The notes: a model not told the origin generated them from the sequence alone. 26,721 bases of DNA from Hydrogenophilales bacterium RIFOXYD1_FULL_62_11 (GCA_001802655.1 MGZO01000117.1:1-26721); one strand, 5' to 3'. Shown: positions 7,469 through 16,556, counted from the stretch's first letter. Numbers and translations: made by a program.

Positions 7469-8560
7469 TCAATTATCCGGGAATGCAGACTTGATTGCCT
7501 CCAAATAACGCATGCCCCATGTCTTAGTTGGTTCGATATAAGAACCCTCACCGAATTCGTTCCAACAACAGATCACCACCGTTCGTTTGGTTTTTTCGGG
7601 ATACTGGTTGAGACGCACCTTCGCTGCCAACAAGTGTTCTCGAAATGTCTCTGGCGTGCTCACGGAATTATCGTGCAAGGGATCCTTGCTCCCACCCCAT
7701 GGTTTCTTGGACCAGCCCGAAGTTGCCGGTAGCAGGTAGGGCAAGGGTGATTCCTTCAGAATCCAGTCCCAACTTTCCCTGTAAGCCGCATCAAGTTCCC
7801 CAAAACTATGCGAGAACCGTTTGTTCGGCAGATATTTTCCAGAAAAACCACGATGGTAGTTATACGCAGAAAAAGCATCATAGCCATTCTTCGGACCGTA
7901 ATCCTTGACCCAGTATTCCGTCGCCTCGGTACTGCCCACAAAAAAGATGCCCGGCAAACCCGCTCCCTTCGCCATTTCATTGGCGATTTTAAATAATGCG
8001 GCTGAGGTCATCCCAAAGGCCTTCGCTCGCTCTCTGAGTTGCTCCTGCGAAAAGATAAAGACCACCGGCTTGCCATCGATCCGGTAATACTGCTTCTTGG
8101 GGAAGTAATACTTGATCCAGTAAGCGACCATGCGCTTGAATTGATCCAGGGATTCAGGCGTGCTGGAATGGTTAGCCCAGAGAAGACTGAATCTCACGAG
8201 GTGGCTGTTCTTCGCCTGGAAATAGGCTGCCAGAGCATGCTCCAGCATCGGTTTATTTTCTTTAGCCCAGTACCAATCGTAGACTGCAAAGTCTATGCCG
8301 TAATCGTGCATCCATTGAATATGCTGCTCAGCAACGCTCACCTCTCCTTCAGGGTACCAACCTAGTAACGGTTCCCGTTCCGGGGAGGTCTTTAGTCGAT
8401 CCCATGGCGCATGCCCCCCTGATGATTGGTTGCCTTTCCAGCCCGGAAAGTAATAAACACCAACCTGGTACGGCCCAGCCGCATGTCCAGTCTGAACCCA
8501 AATAAAGAGCGCAAGAACAACAAGCGCCCAGCCATACCTCCGGTTCCATTGCCTCATCAT
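7469..8560 (-). CDS. exported GH99/WbsX-like protein
   Basis: A 363-residue protein with an N-terminal signal peptide or anchor (basic MMRQWNRRYG, hydrophobic core to about residue 24, then TGHAAG). The mature part begins GPYQVGVYYFPGW and continues with motifs such as DFAVYDWYW, VVFIFSQEQL and CCWNEFGEGSYIEPT, typical of the GH99-like/WbsX group (endo-mannosidase-related barrel). WbsX domains usually lie in cytoplasmic transferases or lipopolysaccharide genes; here a single exported domain stands alone. It could trim or modify the polymer in the periplasm (inference). Its ATG overlaps the upstream GT4 stop by 3 nt (ATGA), indicating translational coupling. Fold assignment is reasonable; substrate and activity are unknown. 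Confidence 0.82.
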   Translation of the reverse strand: MMRQWNRRYGWALVVLALFIWVQTGHAAGPYQVGVYYFPGWKGNQSSGGHAPWDRLKTSPEREPLLGWYPEGEVSVAEQHIQWMHDYGIDFAVYDWYWAKENKPMLEHALAAYFQAKNSHLVRFSLLWANHSSTPESLDQFKRMVAYWIKYYFPKKQYYRIDGKPVVFIFSQEQLRERAKAFGMTSAALFKIANEMAKGAGLPGIFFVGSTEATEYWVKDYGPKNGYDAFSAYNYHRGFSGKYLPNKRFSHSFGELDAAYRESWDWILKESPLPYLLPATSGWSKKPWGGSKDPLHDNSVSTPETFREHLLAAKVRLNQYPEKTKRTVVICCWNEFGEGSYIEPTKTWGMRYLEAIKSAFPDN

Positions 8561-9741
8561 ATCCAGTCTCTTTTCGCAATCAATTCGTTCATGCAGCGGA
8601 CGGTTGCATCGACTTGGCTGTCAAGGGAGAAGAGTTGAGCCTGACGCGCTTGCCCGGCTTGCCCCATTTTCACGCACAGTTCTGTATCACCCAGTAATCG
8701 CTCCATGGCATCCGCCAGGGCACCTTCATCCTTTGGCTTGACCAGCAATCCAGTTATACCGGGCTCGACAATGTCCAGTATCCCTCCATGGGCTGCTGCG
8801 ATTACTGGCCTGCCCGCTGCCATCGCCTCGATAGCCACCATGCCGAATGACTCTGGTTCTGTGGAAGGCACCACAGCCAGATCGCAGGCATCCCACACGG
8901 CCCACACATTAGGCATGAAATCCAGCAATCTGATAGCTGCCGCCGCTGGTGACAATTCGACAGCGGATTGCAAACGCACGAGGTAGTCCTCCTGTCCCGG
9001 TGGCGGGCTGCCGACCATTAGGTAGCAGACATTACGAAACCCCTTCTTCCAAAGAATTTCTGCTGCTTGCAAGAGTAGTGACTGACCCTTAAGACGGTTT
9101 ATACGTCCTACCAGCGCAACCAAACGATCGGCTGGCTGAAGCCCAAGACGCTCTCGCAACTGCTCCACCGCAGACTCGTCACGAGGCGGACACGGCCCCA
9201 AACCATTCCAAATGACCGATGCTTTAGATGCTATCGACGGTTGCTCAGACACCAGCCACTTTCGCGTCAAAGTTGAGTTGCACACTACCCGGTCGGCCAA
9301 CCCTCTGAGTAACCACGGGTACCCTCGGCGAGCAGGCGCGGGGGCCAGGACAATCTCATGCACGTGCCAAAGGTGAGGAACACGTCGAATTTTTGCCCAA
9401 AGAGCCGGTGCCAGAATGGCGAGGGTGTTGGAATAGACAAGATCGACTCGCCGCCCATTGAGCACGCGGTCAATTGCCCGCACAGCACCAAGCATGGTGA
9501 AAGGCAGCGCCAGCAACCCTCGAACGGAGAGCATGTCGCGCCGCACCTTGGCAAGCGGCAAGATGTGCACCTCGACACCGCACTGCTTAAGTTCCGCTCG
9601 CAATGGGCCATCCTCAGGCAACGCCACGATGAGGTCATAACCGGGTAGGCGGGCAATCTCCTGAACCAGATTGAGCAACACCCTATCGGAGCCATACAAC
9701 TCAGCCGCCTGGTGGGCAAACAGGATAGTCCTGCGGATCAT
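8557..9741 (-). CDS. glycosyltransferase family 4
   Basis: A 394-residue GT-B-fold retaining glycosyltransferase. The N-terminal domain shows HQAAELYGSDRVLLNL, close to the acceptor loop of GT4 enzymes. The C-terminal domain has VALVGRINRLKGQ (residues 208-220) and the E-x7-E motif EPESFGMVAIEAMAAG, with Glu297 and Glu305. It is cytoplasmic and probably acts on the lipid-linked repeat unit. It shares one base with the stop of the GT2 gene upstream (TGATG) and overlaps the GH99-like gene downstream, so the three genes are translationally coupled. Sugar specificity cannot be read. Confidence 0.9.
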   Translation of the reverse strand: MIRRTILFAHQAAELYGSDRVLLNLVQEIARLPGYDLIVALPEDGPLRAELKQCGVEVHILPLAKVRRDMLSVRGLLALPFTMLGAVRAIDRVLNGRRVDLVYSNTLAILAPALWAKIRRVPHLWHVHEIVLAPAPARRGYPWLLRGLADRVVCNSTLTRKWLVSEQPSIASKASVIWNGLGPCPPRDESAVEQLRERLGLQPADRLVALVGRINRLKGQSLLLQAAEILWKKGFRNVCYLMVGSPPPGQEDYLVRLQSAVELSPAAAAIRLLDFMPNVWAVWDACDLAVVPSTEPESFGMVAIEAMAAGRPVIAAAHGGILDIVEPGITGLLVKPKDEGALADAMERLLGDTELCVKMGQAGQARQAQLFSLDSQVDATVRCMNELIAKRDWI

Positions 9742-10643
9742 CAGGCTCGTGTCCGCCAGAATGTCAGATAGCCCAGCGCAAACTGGGTCTTGATCAGGTA
9801 ACGCATCTTGCCAACCGGGCTAGGTGCAACCAGATATAGCAGCGGGTACAGCGACCAGCCAAAAAACAGGGAACGAACAAACTTAAATCCAAACCGCGAA
9901 AAGCTCACCACATCCTTGTCAACATTGGCTTCTGACACGCCAAGCCAGTAGGCGTAATTGACGATGTACTCACGATTAACTTTGTTTTGTATCTTGTGAA
10001 AGACCACTGCCGCCGGTGTATAGAAAATACGGTAGCCAGCAGACTTGATCCGGTTGAAAAGCTCGACCTCCTCGCCGCCCAACAACTGCGTCCCCTTTCG
10101 ACCTAATTTTGGGTCGAACAACGACATATCCTTAATGGCACTTCGCCTTAACACGAAATTGGCGCCCATCACCGTGCGCACATCGCAAGGCGTATCAGAC
10201 GGGTCAAAAACACTCACAAGGTAAGCGTATTCTCTGGGCAACCAAGTTGGCATGGGAACCCCGTAAGGCAATACCTTGCCACCCACTACCCCTATAGTTT
10301 TATCGGACAGCGGCTTTATCAGTTGCTCAAGCCAATCATCGGCGACCTCGACGTCATCATCCAGGAAAACTAAGATGTCATTCTTCGCTGCGGCAATGCC
10401 GGCATTTCGAGCATGCGACAGACCTTGTTTTTCTTCGAAAACATATTTGACGAATGGAAACCGATTCGCGAAGTCCTGCCCAATTTTGGCCGTGTCATCA
10501 TTTGAATTGTTATTGACGATGATAACTTCGCCACCAACCGATGACGTAATTAAGTCTCCGCTGGACTCGGTCAGATTAGCCAACGTTTCTGCGAGAAGGG
10601 ACGCACGATTGTATGTCGCAATAATTATGGAGACACCGAACAT
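9741..10643 (-). CDS. glycosyltransferase family 2
   Basis: A 300-residue GT-A enzyme. It opens with VSIIIATYNRASLL, has VIIVNNNSNDDT (residues about 40-51) for nucleotide binding, FLDDDVEV with the metal-binding Asp triad (D95-D97), and a later GGEEVELFNRIKSAGYRI, the usual acceptor/catalytic ED-type region. A hydrophobic segment near residues 250-275 may hold it to the membrane. It lies in the polymer-specific block between the sulfotransferase and the GT4 gene, and is probably one of three transferases here that assemble the repeat unit. No strong Shine-Dalgarno is seen before the ATG at 10643. Donor sugar unknown. Confidence 0.91.
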   Translation of the reverse strand: MFGVSIIIATYNRASLLAETLANLTESSGDLITSSVGGEVIIVNNNSNDDTAKIGQDFANRFPFVKYVFEEKQGLSHARNAGIAAAKNDILVFLDDDVEVADDWLEQLIKPLSDKTIGVVGGKVLPYGVPMPTWLPREYAYLVSVFDPSDTPCDVRTVMGANFVLRRSAIKDMSLFDPKLGRKGTQLLGGEEVELFNRIKSAGYRIFYTPAAVVFHKIQNKVNREYIVNYAYWLGVSEANVDKDVVSFSRFGFKFVRSLFFGWSLYPLLYLVAPSPVGKMRYLIKTQFALGYLTFWRTRA

Positions 10644-10695
10644 ATAAATCCAATTGTGTCAAAAAAACCAAACAGCCGGAAAGGCCACGGTTGCA

Positions 10696-11568
10696 TTAAT
10701 GGCTTAGACCTGCCTGTTTCCAAGTCGCAAGATCACGTCCCAACAAACGCTCCGTATTGGAAATATCGTCCAGATAAAGGCTATTCAAGTATGCGCGTGT
10801 CTCGGGTCTCATTCCAGGTATCGCCTGTTCTATATCGCGCGTATTAAGCCGCCTGTATAACCACCTTAAACCCAGACTGCGGAACAACGCCCAAACCCAC
10901 GTCATGCCCGCCCCATTTATGGACTTTCTAAGCCGATCGATACGCAATGCCAGGCTAACGTTAGCCACTGCTACACTTTCATTGGATTTCTTCCCAAAGG
11001 CCGAAGATACATATCCATCATCGATACCCAGAAACCGATAGACAGTGAGCGCCACCGATGAAGGCGCATTGACTATGTCGTCAAAGAACACGACAAGAAT
11101 CTGGTCTTTCGGAAACGATTCATACCAGTGTTGAAGGTGAGCAGCATATAGGCCGTGCTCAATATAAGTTGGATTGGTTTGAAGCGCGCTTTCAAATGTC
11201 AAATCGCCACTAAACACAAAGCCTTGGCGGATATTGTGCTTATGATTGGAATAAGCTCGCTCTACTGGGTTTCTCAAGGTAACTATGATCTTCATGTCCC
11301 TGTCATATTGGCGCACACGCAACGGGGCATCCATATCGTAGAGGTAGGATGGCGACACCTCGCCAACCGCAACGGCCTGTGCGGCTAAATCAGATTCAAA
11401 CTGAGCCTGATACCACTCGAACCCGCGATCCCAATAATTCGAGAAAAAATCCAGTTCTTTGTTCTTGCTCAAGCAAACTTCAGGATGACCCACAAGAATG
11501 TCGTATATCCAAGTGGAAGCGCATTTTTGTCCGCCTATTCCTATAAAGTTAGGTAGAGATTTTTTCAT
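10696..11568 (-). CDS. PAPS-dependent sulfotransferase, EPS-modifying
   Basis: A 290-residue cytoplasmic sulfotransferase. The 5'-phosphosulfate loop is GIGGQKCASTWIYDIL (Lys15, Ser18, Thr19), a variant of the GxxKxGTT motif. The 3'-phosphate motif is TLRNPVERAYSNHKH (Arg99, Ser107). Both are characteristic of the PAPS sulfotransferase fold, and the length is normal for the bacterial carbohydrate type. It lies between the flippase and the GT2 gene in the same direction, so it probably transfers sulfate to a sugar of the repeat unit before or during export (inference). Its DNA is notably A+T-rich compared with the eps core: the line 11161-11220 is about 37% G+C by direct count, which suggests acquisition. 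Family confidence is high, acceptor unknown. Confidence 0.9.
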   Translation of the reverse strand: MKKSLPNFIGIGGQKCASTWIYDILVGHPEVCLSKNKELDFFSNYWDRGFEWYQAQFESDLAAQAVAVGEVSPSYLYDMDAPLRVRQYDRDMKIIVTLRNPVERAYSNHKHNIRQGFVFSGDLTFESALQTNPTYIEHGLYAAHLQHWYESFPKDQILVVFFDDIVNAPSSVALTVYRFLGIDDGYVSSAFGKKSNESVAVANVSLALRIDRLRKSINGAGMTWVWALFRSLGLRWLYRRLNTRDIEQAIPGMRPETRAYLNSLYLDDISNTERLLGRDLATWKQAGLSH

Positions 11569-11595
11569 GGCAATTTGAAATTAAAGAAAGAATAG

Positions 11596-13140
11596 TCAGA
11601 TCGGAATAGCTCTATTCCCAACCAGCTTGGCCAGCATGTGACGTTCACTAGCGGTAAACGCCTTTTTCCAGATCATCACCAGCAGGAAGACACCTAGCAG
11701 GGTAACTAACGAAGCAGTTGCCGCAAGGAAGGGTCCTTCAAATTCCAGCCAGCCATGGACAACATAGCCCGCAAATCCGGCCAATATGGCCGCCAGTGTT
11801 ATCTTGACCATGCCATTACGATCCAAGCGATACTCAATGCCATCGCGTCTAATCATCGCTATGCCGAGCATGTTTCGCACCACTTCAATAACTATCGCAC
11901 CAAATGCCATAGCAGCCATTCCATACAGGGGCTGCATGACCAGAACCAAGACGACAGGAACTAAGGCCACGTTTGCTACGAGCGTCGCCCGCGGCAGAAT
12001 GTGACTCTTTTCAACGGAATTTGCAGCGACACTAAAGACTTGCCAGTGCCCACCAGGGATAAGTACAGCGACCATAACAGGCAAGTAACTCGCCAAATCG
12101 GCAAACTTTCCGCCAGTTAGCAACATCACGATGTCTTGCCCCGCGACAACCAGCCAAGCAATGAGTGGAGCCAGAATCAAAAGATTAACCTTTAAAGCAA
12201 CCGACAAAGTACTGTTCATATGAACAACATCACGTTCCTGTTCATATCGGCCAGCCACAATGGGCTCAATAAGCCCTAAAATTAGTGTTATCGGCATATA
12301 ACGCTGTAGCGTTCCGGTAAGGGTTTGAAAAAAGCCAAATGCTCCCGTAACCGCCGTCGACAGGAATGACGCTGCCAAGAGACGCAGCGAAGCGCCCGAA
12401 GATGGCAGCCATGCGAGACCTTGCAAATAGTTATGTATTCCCATTTGGGTGATGGGTTTCATATCTTCTGGCCACACCACTGGGAAAAGGGCCTTTACAT
12501 CCCTGATACGGTCTCGCATGTACAAGAAAACCGACAAGGCCAAACCGAGTGTCGTCAGTAGCGATGTGGCTGCGAATATCCACAGCACCACGTTCAGCGT
12601 TATCGCCATATCAAACGTAGTCAGCATGAATAGTCCGGCAAGACGCAAACCCCACTGTAATACCAACTGAACCTTGACATAATGTTGAAGCATTAGAGCT
12701 TGGGCCGCGCTCACCAGTGTTTCAAACAAAGCAAACCCAAGGGTGTAGGCCCAGAATGCTGGGAGAAGATGCTCGAAATCAGGCAAATTCAAGATTGCCG
12801 TTAACCAAGTGGCCAGCAAGGTGGATAACACCAAGGCAATTGTCACCGATGCTGTTTTGATGCCAACCAGTTTCAACAAAAAAACAGACAGTCCAGACCA
12901 AGCATCTTTGACCACCGCCGCAGGGATGTAGCGCGCCACAACCCTATCTATGCCATGCGAGGACAACGTAAGCAGAAACAACTGGAGCGCAGCGAGGGTG
13001 ACATATGCTGCGTACTCTCGTTCCTCGAGAATACGGACCAGAATGATGTTGACGACCAACGCCATTACAGCGGCTACACCTCGCCCAATAACGAAGTGGC
13101 CAATACCCGCTCGAATGCGGGCGACACTGTAGTGGCTCAT
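11596..13140 (-). CDS. polysaccharide flippase, Wzx-like (MOP superfamily)
   Basis: A 514-residue integral membrane protein with about 12-14 hydrophobic segments along its whole length. The N-terminus (GIGHFVIGRGVAAVMALVVNIILVRILEEREYAAYVTLAA) is the classic start of polysaccharide biosynthesis flippases, and the long hydrophobic segments continue to residue about 500. It would move the undecaprenyl-linked repeat unit across the inner membrane. It starts 13 nt after the Wzy stop and ends 27 nt before the sulfotransferase start, so it is probably in the same transcript. No clear Shine-Dalgarno. No sign of truncation. Confidence 0.88.
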   Translation of the reverse strand: MSHYSVARIRAGIGHFVIGRGVAAVMALVVNIILVRILEEREYAAYVTLAALQLFLLTLSSHGIDRVVARYIPAAVVKDAWSGLSVFLLKLVGIKTASVTIALVLSTLLATWLTAILNLPDFEHLLPAFWAYTLGFALFETLVSAAQALMLQHYVKVQLVLQWGLRLAGLFMLTTFDMAITLNVVLWIFAATSLLTTLGLALSVFLYMRDRIRDVKALFPVVWPEDMKPITQMGIHNYLQGLAWLPSSGASLRLLAASFLSTAVTGAFGFFQTLTGTLQRYMPITLILGLIEPIVAGRYEQERDVVHMNSTLSVALKVNLLILAPLIAWLVVAGQDIVMLLTGGKFADLASYLPVMVAVLIPGGHWQVFSVAANSVEKSHILPRATLVANVALVPVVLVLVMQPLYGMAAMAFGAIVIEVVRNMLGIAMIRRDGIEYRLDRNGMVKITLAAILAGFAGYVVHGWLEFEGPFLAATASLVTLLGVFLLVMIWKKAFTASERHMLAKLVGNRAIPI

Positions 13141-13153
13141 CTAGGAACGTGAA

Positions 13154-14671
13154 TTAGTTTTGTGTAAAAACAGCTCTAACCTGCTTGCGCTGTTCACGAA
13201 ATGCCCAGTACCCAATATGACCGATCACAAGCAACATAAGCGTTTGGAAGGTAATGTCGAGCACGAAATAGTTGTTATGAAACAACATTACGCCGAAAAC
13301 CAATATGACTGACTGATATCCTCTGAACAGCGATGATCGCCAGCGGTTTTTCATATAATGATCTCGACAAAGGCGGCCAGCAGTTACGAACGAGGCAGCC
13401 AACATCCCCACAATGCATGCCACACCAAGGATGCCGGTATCCCACAACAAAGCGGAAATCCCAGTTAATCCGATCCCTTTTCCGTAGTACCGGCTTTTTG
13501 TCAAGTTAGACACGCCCAAGACTCCTTCAGTTGACTCGTGAGAAGCGCCCAAGCCGTGACCAATCAGTGCGCCGGAAATATTTTCAGGAAAATGTTCCGA
13601 TGCCCAATGCGACAAGACCGTTACCCGGTTCAATTGAAGACTGCCATAACCTGTATGGCCAACATTCAGGTCAATTGCCTTTTCAAGAGCTTCGGTTGGC
13701 GTGACCTTGCCGTGACCATAGGTTTCGGCATATGCAAACAGCAAGCTATAGCCAAGCATCAATGAAAACAAACTGGCAAGGAGAAACCGGGCAGGATTGT
13801 GGACAATGTCGCTCCGAAAAATGAACGCGAAAACCATCAGCATTAAAAACACGGATATTTTGCTTTCGTTGAGAAGCAGAGGAATCATAACGAATGGCAA
13901 AGCGACCACAAGCTTGCTTAACGAAGCCACCTTGTCTTTCCACATTTGCAAGATCAGGCTCAGTGTGATGACAAGAAAAGCCCCCAAACCAGCATTCTTC
14001 CCACCGCCTTCCATGGCTGCGCCAAATGTGCCGGCAACAACGTCGAGTGGAACAACACCATAAACCCAAAGGTGCTCCCTCGCCGGAGCCAGGTAAAAGA
14101 ACTGATGTAGTACAAACGGTAATTGCAGAACAGCCAGCCAGAAGAAGAATTGCGGAACTCTATCCAAGGTCGTCGGCTTCCAGTTAAGTAGCACAAGTCC
14201 AAACAATAGGCCCCAAACCGAGAAATACAGCTTGACCCCTTGAACCACATTGACCGCAGACTGCCAGTTCATGAATGTCGATACCACCCCCACCAACATG
14301 AACGCAATAGCCCACCAAAGCAAAGCAGGTATCGATCCACGTTCGCGTGGAAGGCGTACCACACTATTGGTAAAAACATGGATCAAAAGAGCCGCTGTCG
14401 CAAAAGGAATAAGCCAGCGGATTAAGGAAAGGGGCGGATAGTAAAGCTGTGAAACCCCTACGAAGATCAAGGAGCCAAGGATGACTGCCCAAAGTAACAA
14501 ATTTGGTGACAGGGCAAAAAACAGGCCGAGGCAGGCAATCGCAAATAACGCCGTAAGAATTGGTCCACCAAAAACCACCATCAAGGCAGAGAATCCAGCC
14601 GTGACAAGTATCAAGGCAATCAACCCCACCGTGGGTAATATCTGGATTCGGTTAACAGGTTGTGCGTACAT
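13154..14671 (-). CDS. polysaccharide polymerase, Wzy/O-antigen ligase-like
   Basis: A 505-residue membrane protein with about 11-13 hydrophobic segments. It has a large periplasmic-loop-like stretch with EGGGKNAGLGAFLVIT and, later, a long loop (about residues 325-385) containing SLQLNRVTVLSHW, GALIGHGLGAS and GIGLTGISALLWDTGILG, as in the O-antigen ligase/Wzy family. It would polymerise the flipped repeat units on the periplasmic face. It is the first gene of the polymer-specific block after a 265-nt gap from epsI. An AAGGA sequence lies about 10 nt before the ATG. Wzy proteins are poorly conserved, so polymerase versus ligase rests on the Wzx neighbour and EpsF/EpsG context. Confidence 0.82.
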   Translation of the reverse strand: MYAQPVNRIQILPTVGLIALILVTAGFSALMVVFGGPILTALFAIACLGLFFALSPNLLLWAVILGSLIFVGVSQLYYPPLSLIRWLIPFATAALLIHVFTNSVVRLPRERGSIPALLWWAIAFMLVGVVSTFMNWQSAVNVVQGVKLYFSVWGLLFGLVLLNWKPTTLDRVPQFFFWLAVLQLPFVLHQFFYLAPAREHLWVYGVVPLDVVAGTFGAAMEGGGKNAGLGAFLVITLSLILQMWKDKVASLSKLVVALPFVMIPLLLNESKISVFLMLMVFAFIFRSDIVHNPARFLLASLFSLMLGYSLLFAYAETYGHGKVTPTEALEKAIDLNVGHTGYGSLQLNRVTVLSHWASEHFPENISGALIGHGLGASHESTEGVLGVSNLTKSRYYGKGIGLTGISALLWDTGILGVACIVGMLAASFVTAGRLCRDHYMKNRWRSSLFRGYQSVILVFGVMLFHNNYFVLDITFQTLMLLVIGHIGYWAFREQRKQVRAVFTQN

Positions 14672-14936
14672 GTAGCATCATTCCTTTATCCGCCAACAAT
14701 CCGGTTAGCCTGCATTAAGTCAAACTGTCGTGACTCGGCAGCAGCCCACTCACAAGCTGCCCGTGAAAACCACAGAAATACGCCATTTGACGCCGTAAAC
14801 CATGTAACCCTCTCCCACTTGAAATTGGCAAGGCGGGAGAAGTCCTGGTCTGGAACATCGGTGTTGAGTGTTTTTTTGGTCACACTGAATTTTTGCAATC
14901 AAGTGGAAAGTTGAGTTTGACGCTACCCATGAACAA
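14672..14936 (-). other. 265-nt gap between epsI and the Wzy-like gene
   Basis: This gap separates the conserved eps/xrtB core from the polymer-specific block. A 70-codon open frame on the minus strand (14686-14898) has no recognisable family or supported start and is not called. I found no convincing terminator or promoter, only short weak inverted repeats. The gap could hold an internal promoter for the downstream block. Confidence 0.4.
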
Positions 14937-15635
14937 TCAATCTGCCGAGGCAGTATTGCCAATAATCCGCTGACGTCCACTAGGTGACATCGCCTTGAGT
15001 AGATCACGCGTGAATGCGTCCTGTGTTTGGTAGGCCTTGGCATCGTCAGCCTGAATACTCGAAATCCGGAACAGCAGGCCGTCGGGAACTTTTCCAGTGA
15101 GCCCATATTTCATCTGCTGTAACTTCCACTTCAAACCGCTGACAGCCACCTTGTCTCCAACAGTTGTCCAGTAGGTGATCGGCTCGACGCGTGCCCCCTG
15201 CGTGGCTACCAAGCGTTTAACAGGAATGCTGCTGCCATCTTCTGTAGAAAAAGTGCTAACAACTGGGCTCTTGAGAATCTGGAAACCTTGAGCCGGATAG
15301 CAGATCTCGGGTTTGTGCACGGCCATGGTGTCGGACTGGTCACCGCCATAGGCGATCGACAGCATGATGCGCTCACCGTTTTGATTGATATAAGTACGGG
15401 TGAGCGTCTGGTTGTATATCTTGTCGAGTTTGGCTTGCAGTTCAGGGTCGGCAATCAGGGGCACGATGGTTTCATCGATTTTCCAATCGCCAAATGCTTT
15501 GGGGATCAACACCTCCAGATCCACCTTCGGTCCGGAATCCGCAACCTTGACAGTGGGCTTGAGCGCCAGCGCCATGCCTGCTGCAGCAAACATGCACAGG
15601 CCAATGACGAGGTGTTTGAAGCTGATGAGTTTCAT
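14937..15635 (-). CDS. epsI: exosortase-associated protein EpsI (XrtB type)
   Basis: A 232-residue protein with one N-terminal hydrophobic segment (residues about 7-25), then a periplasmic domain. HKPEICYPAQGF (residues 107-118) is the signature of EpsI-type domains, which accompany exosortases either fused to them or as a separate gene. The start is set at the ATG at 15635, preceded by GGAG with 7-nt spacing; a longer in-frame extension to 16163 runs antisense-like through xrtB in another frame and is rejected. It follows xrtB by 23 nt. The role of EpsI is not established; it is thought to act with the exosortase in EPS export or protein sorting. Family call is firm. Confidence 0.93.
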   Translation of the reverse strand: MKLISFKHLVIGLCMFAAAGMALALKPTVKVADSGPKVDLEVLIPKAFGDWKIDETIVPLIADPELQAKLDKIYNQTLTRTYINQNGERIMLSIAYGGDQSDTMAVHKPEICYPAQGFQILKSPVVSTFSTEDGSSIPVKRLVATQGARVEPITYWTTVGDKVAVSGLKWKLQQMKYGLTGKVPDGLLFRISSIQADDAKAYQTQDAFTRDLLKAMSPSGRQRIIGNTASAD

Positions 15636-15658
15636 GTCGAATCTCCAAAATCCGGTGA

Positions 15659-16552
15659 TCAGGACTGCGCCCGCACGCGCGGCCGGTCGGGAAAGATGAA
15701 GCCGAGAATGCCGTCCAGCGCAAACAGGAACAACAGGCCGATGATGAATAGCATGATGCCGGCGAATCCGTGCAAAAAGCCCTGCCCGGCTTCGTCGCCC
15801 ATGTGGTAGGTCACCAGCACCAGCACCATGACGCGCACGATGTTGGCGACAAATGCGATCGGCAAAATGGCGGCCATGATGAGTAGGTTGCGGGTGGTGC
15901 TGGTGTGCTGCATCAGATACAGATACAGCAAGCCCATGGCCGACAGGCTGAACATGGAATGCAGACCGGAGCAGGCATCGGCCACCAGCAGTTGGTAGGG
16001 GCCAACGGTTAGGGTGACACCGCTGCGGCCAATGGGGTAACCGGCGGCGAACAACAATTGTTCGGCGATGACCGAGATGTATTGCTTGAGCGGGCCGGTG
16101 GCGGCATCGACCACAAAACCGGGCAGTGGAATAATGAACAGCAGGAAGAACAAGGCAAACCACAGGGCACGGACGGATTTCATCCCCAGCGTAATCAGCA
16201 GCGCGCCGAGAATGACCGGGATCTGCGAACCGATTTCAAACAGCAAAATGTCTTGCGACCGCCCCAGCGCATAGGCCAGCAAACCGATGACCAATACGGT
16301 CCAGCCGATTGCCGCTTCAACTCGCGTGGGTTTATCTGCAGCAGTAAAAATATCGCGCTGCTGCCAGATCAGAAACAGGGCAACCACCAGCACGATGGGT
16401 CCATGCGCATGATCATCCTCGTTCCAGATGCCGTGCGCCAGCATCCAGTAGGTGGGCACATACAGCACCAGCAGGCCGAGCACCACCGGCCACCAGGATT
16501 TCAGCGGGACCAGGGCGTCGAGTATTGAGGCGCGTTGGGCAAGGGCAGTCAT
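15659..16552 (-). CDS. xrtB: exosortase B
   Basis: A 297-residue polytopic inner-membrane transpeptidase-like enzyme with about eight hydrophobic segments. The exosortase catalytic residues are visible: Cys194 in ADACSGLHSMFSL, Arg240 in ANIVRVM and His261 in GFLHGF. Exosortases process proteins with a C-terminal sorting signal (PEP-CTERM or similar) on the periplasmic side. The XrtB subtype is inferred from the EpsI, EpsD, EpsL and EpsG neighbours. Start: the ATG at 16552 is 4 nt after the epsG stop; an upstream in-frame start at 16579 would overlap epsG and lacks support. No sorted substrate is encoded in the window. Confidence 0.93.
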   Translation of the reverse strand: MTALAQRASILDALVPLKSWWPVVLGLLVLYVPTYWMLAHGIWNEDDHAHGPIVLVVALFLIWQQRDIFTAADKPTRVEAAIGWTVLVIGLLAYALGRSQDILLFEIGSQIPVILGALLITLGMKSVRALWFALFFLLFIIPLPGFVVDAATGPLKQYISVIAEQLLFAAGYPIGRSGVTLTVGPYQLLVADACSGLHSMFSLSAMGLLYLYLMQHTSTTRNLLIMAAILPIAFVANIVRVMVLVLVTYHMGDEAGQGFLHGFAGIMLFIIGLLFLFALDGILGFIFPDRPRVRAQS

Positions 16553-16556
16553 GGCG

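Noticed and set aside
6291..7508. 405-codon plus-strand open frame
   Set aside because: Antisense to the DUF1972-type glycosyltransferase; rich in His, Arg, Gln and Pro with no family features.
14686..14898. 70-codon minus-strand open frame between epsI and the Wzy-like gene
   Set aside because: No family resemblance, no sorting tail and no convincing ribosome binding site; treated as non-coding gap.
15636..16163. Long N-terminal extension in frame with epsI
   Set aside because: It runs in another frame through xrtB, is His/Arg/Pro-rich, and epsI has a good Shine-Dalgarno before the ATG at 15635.
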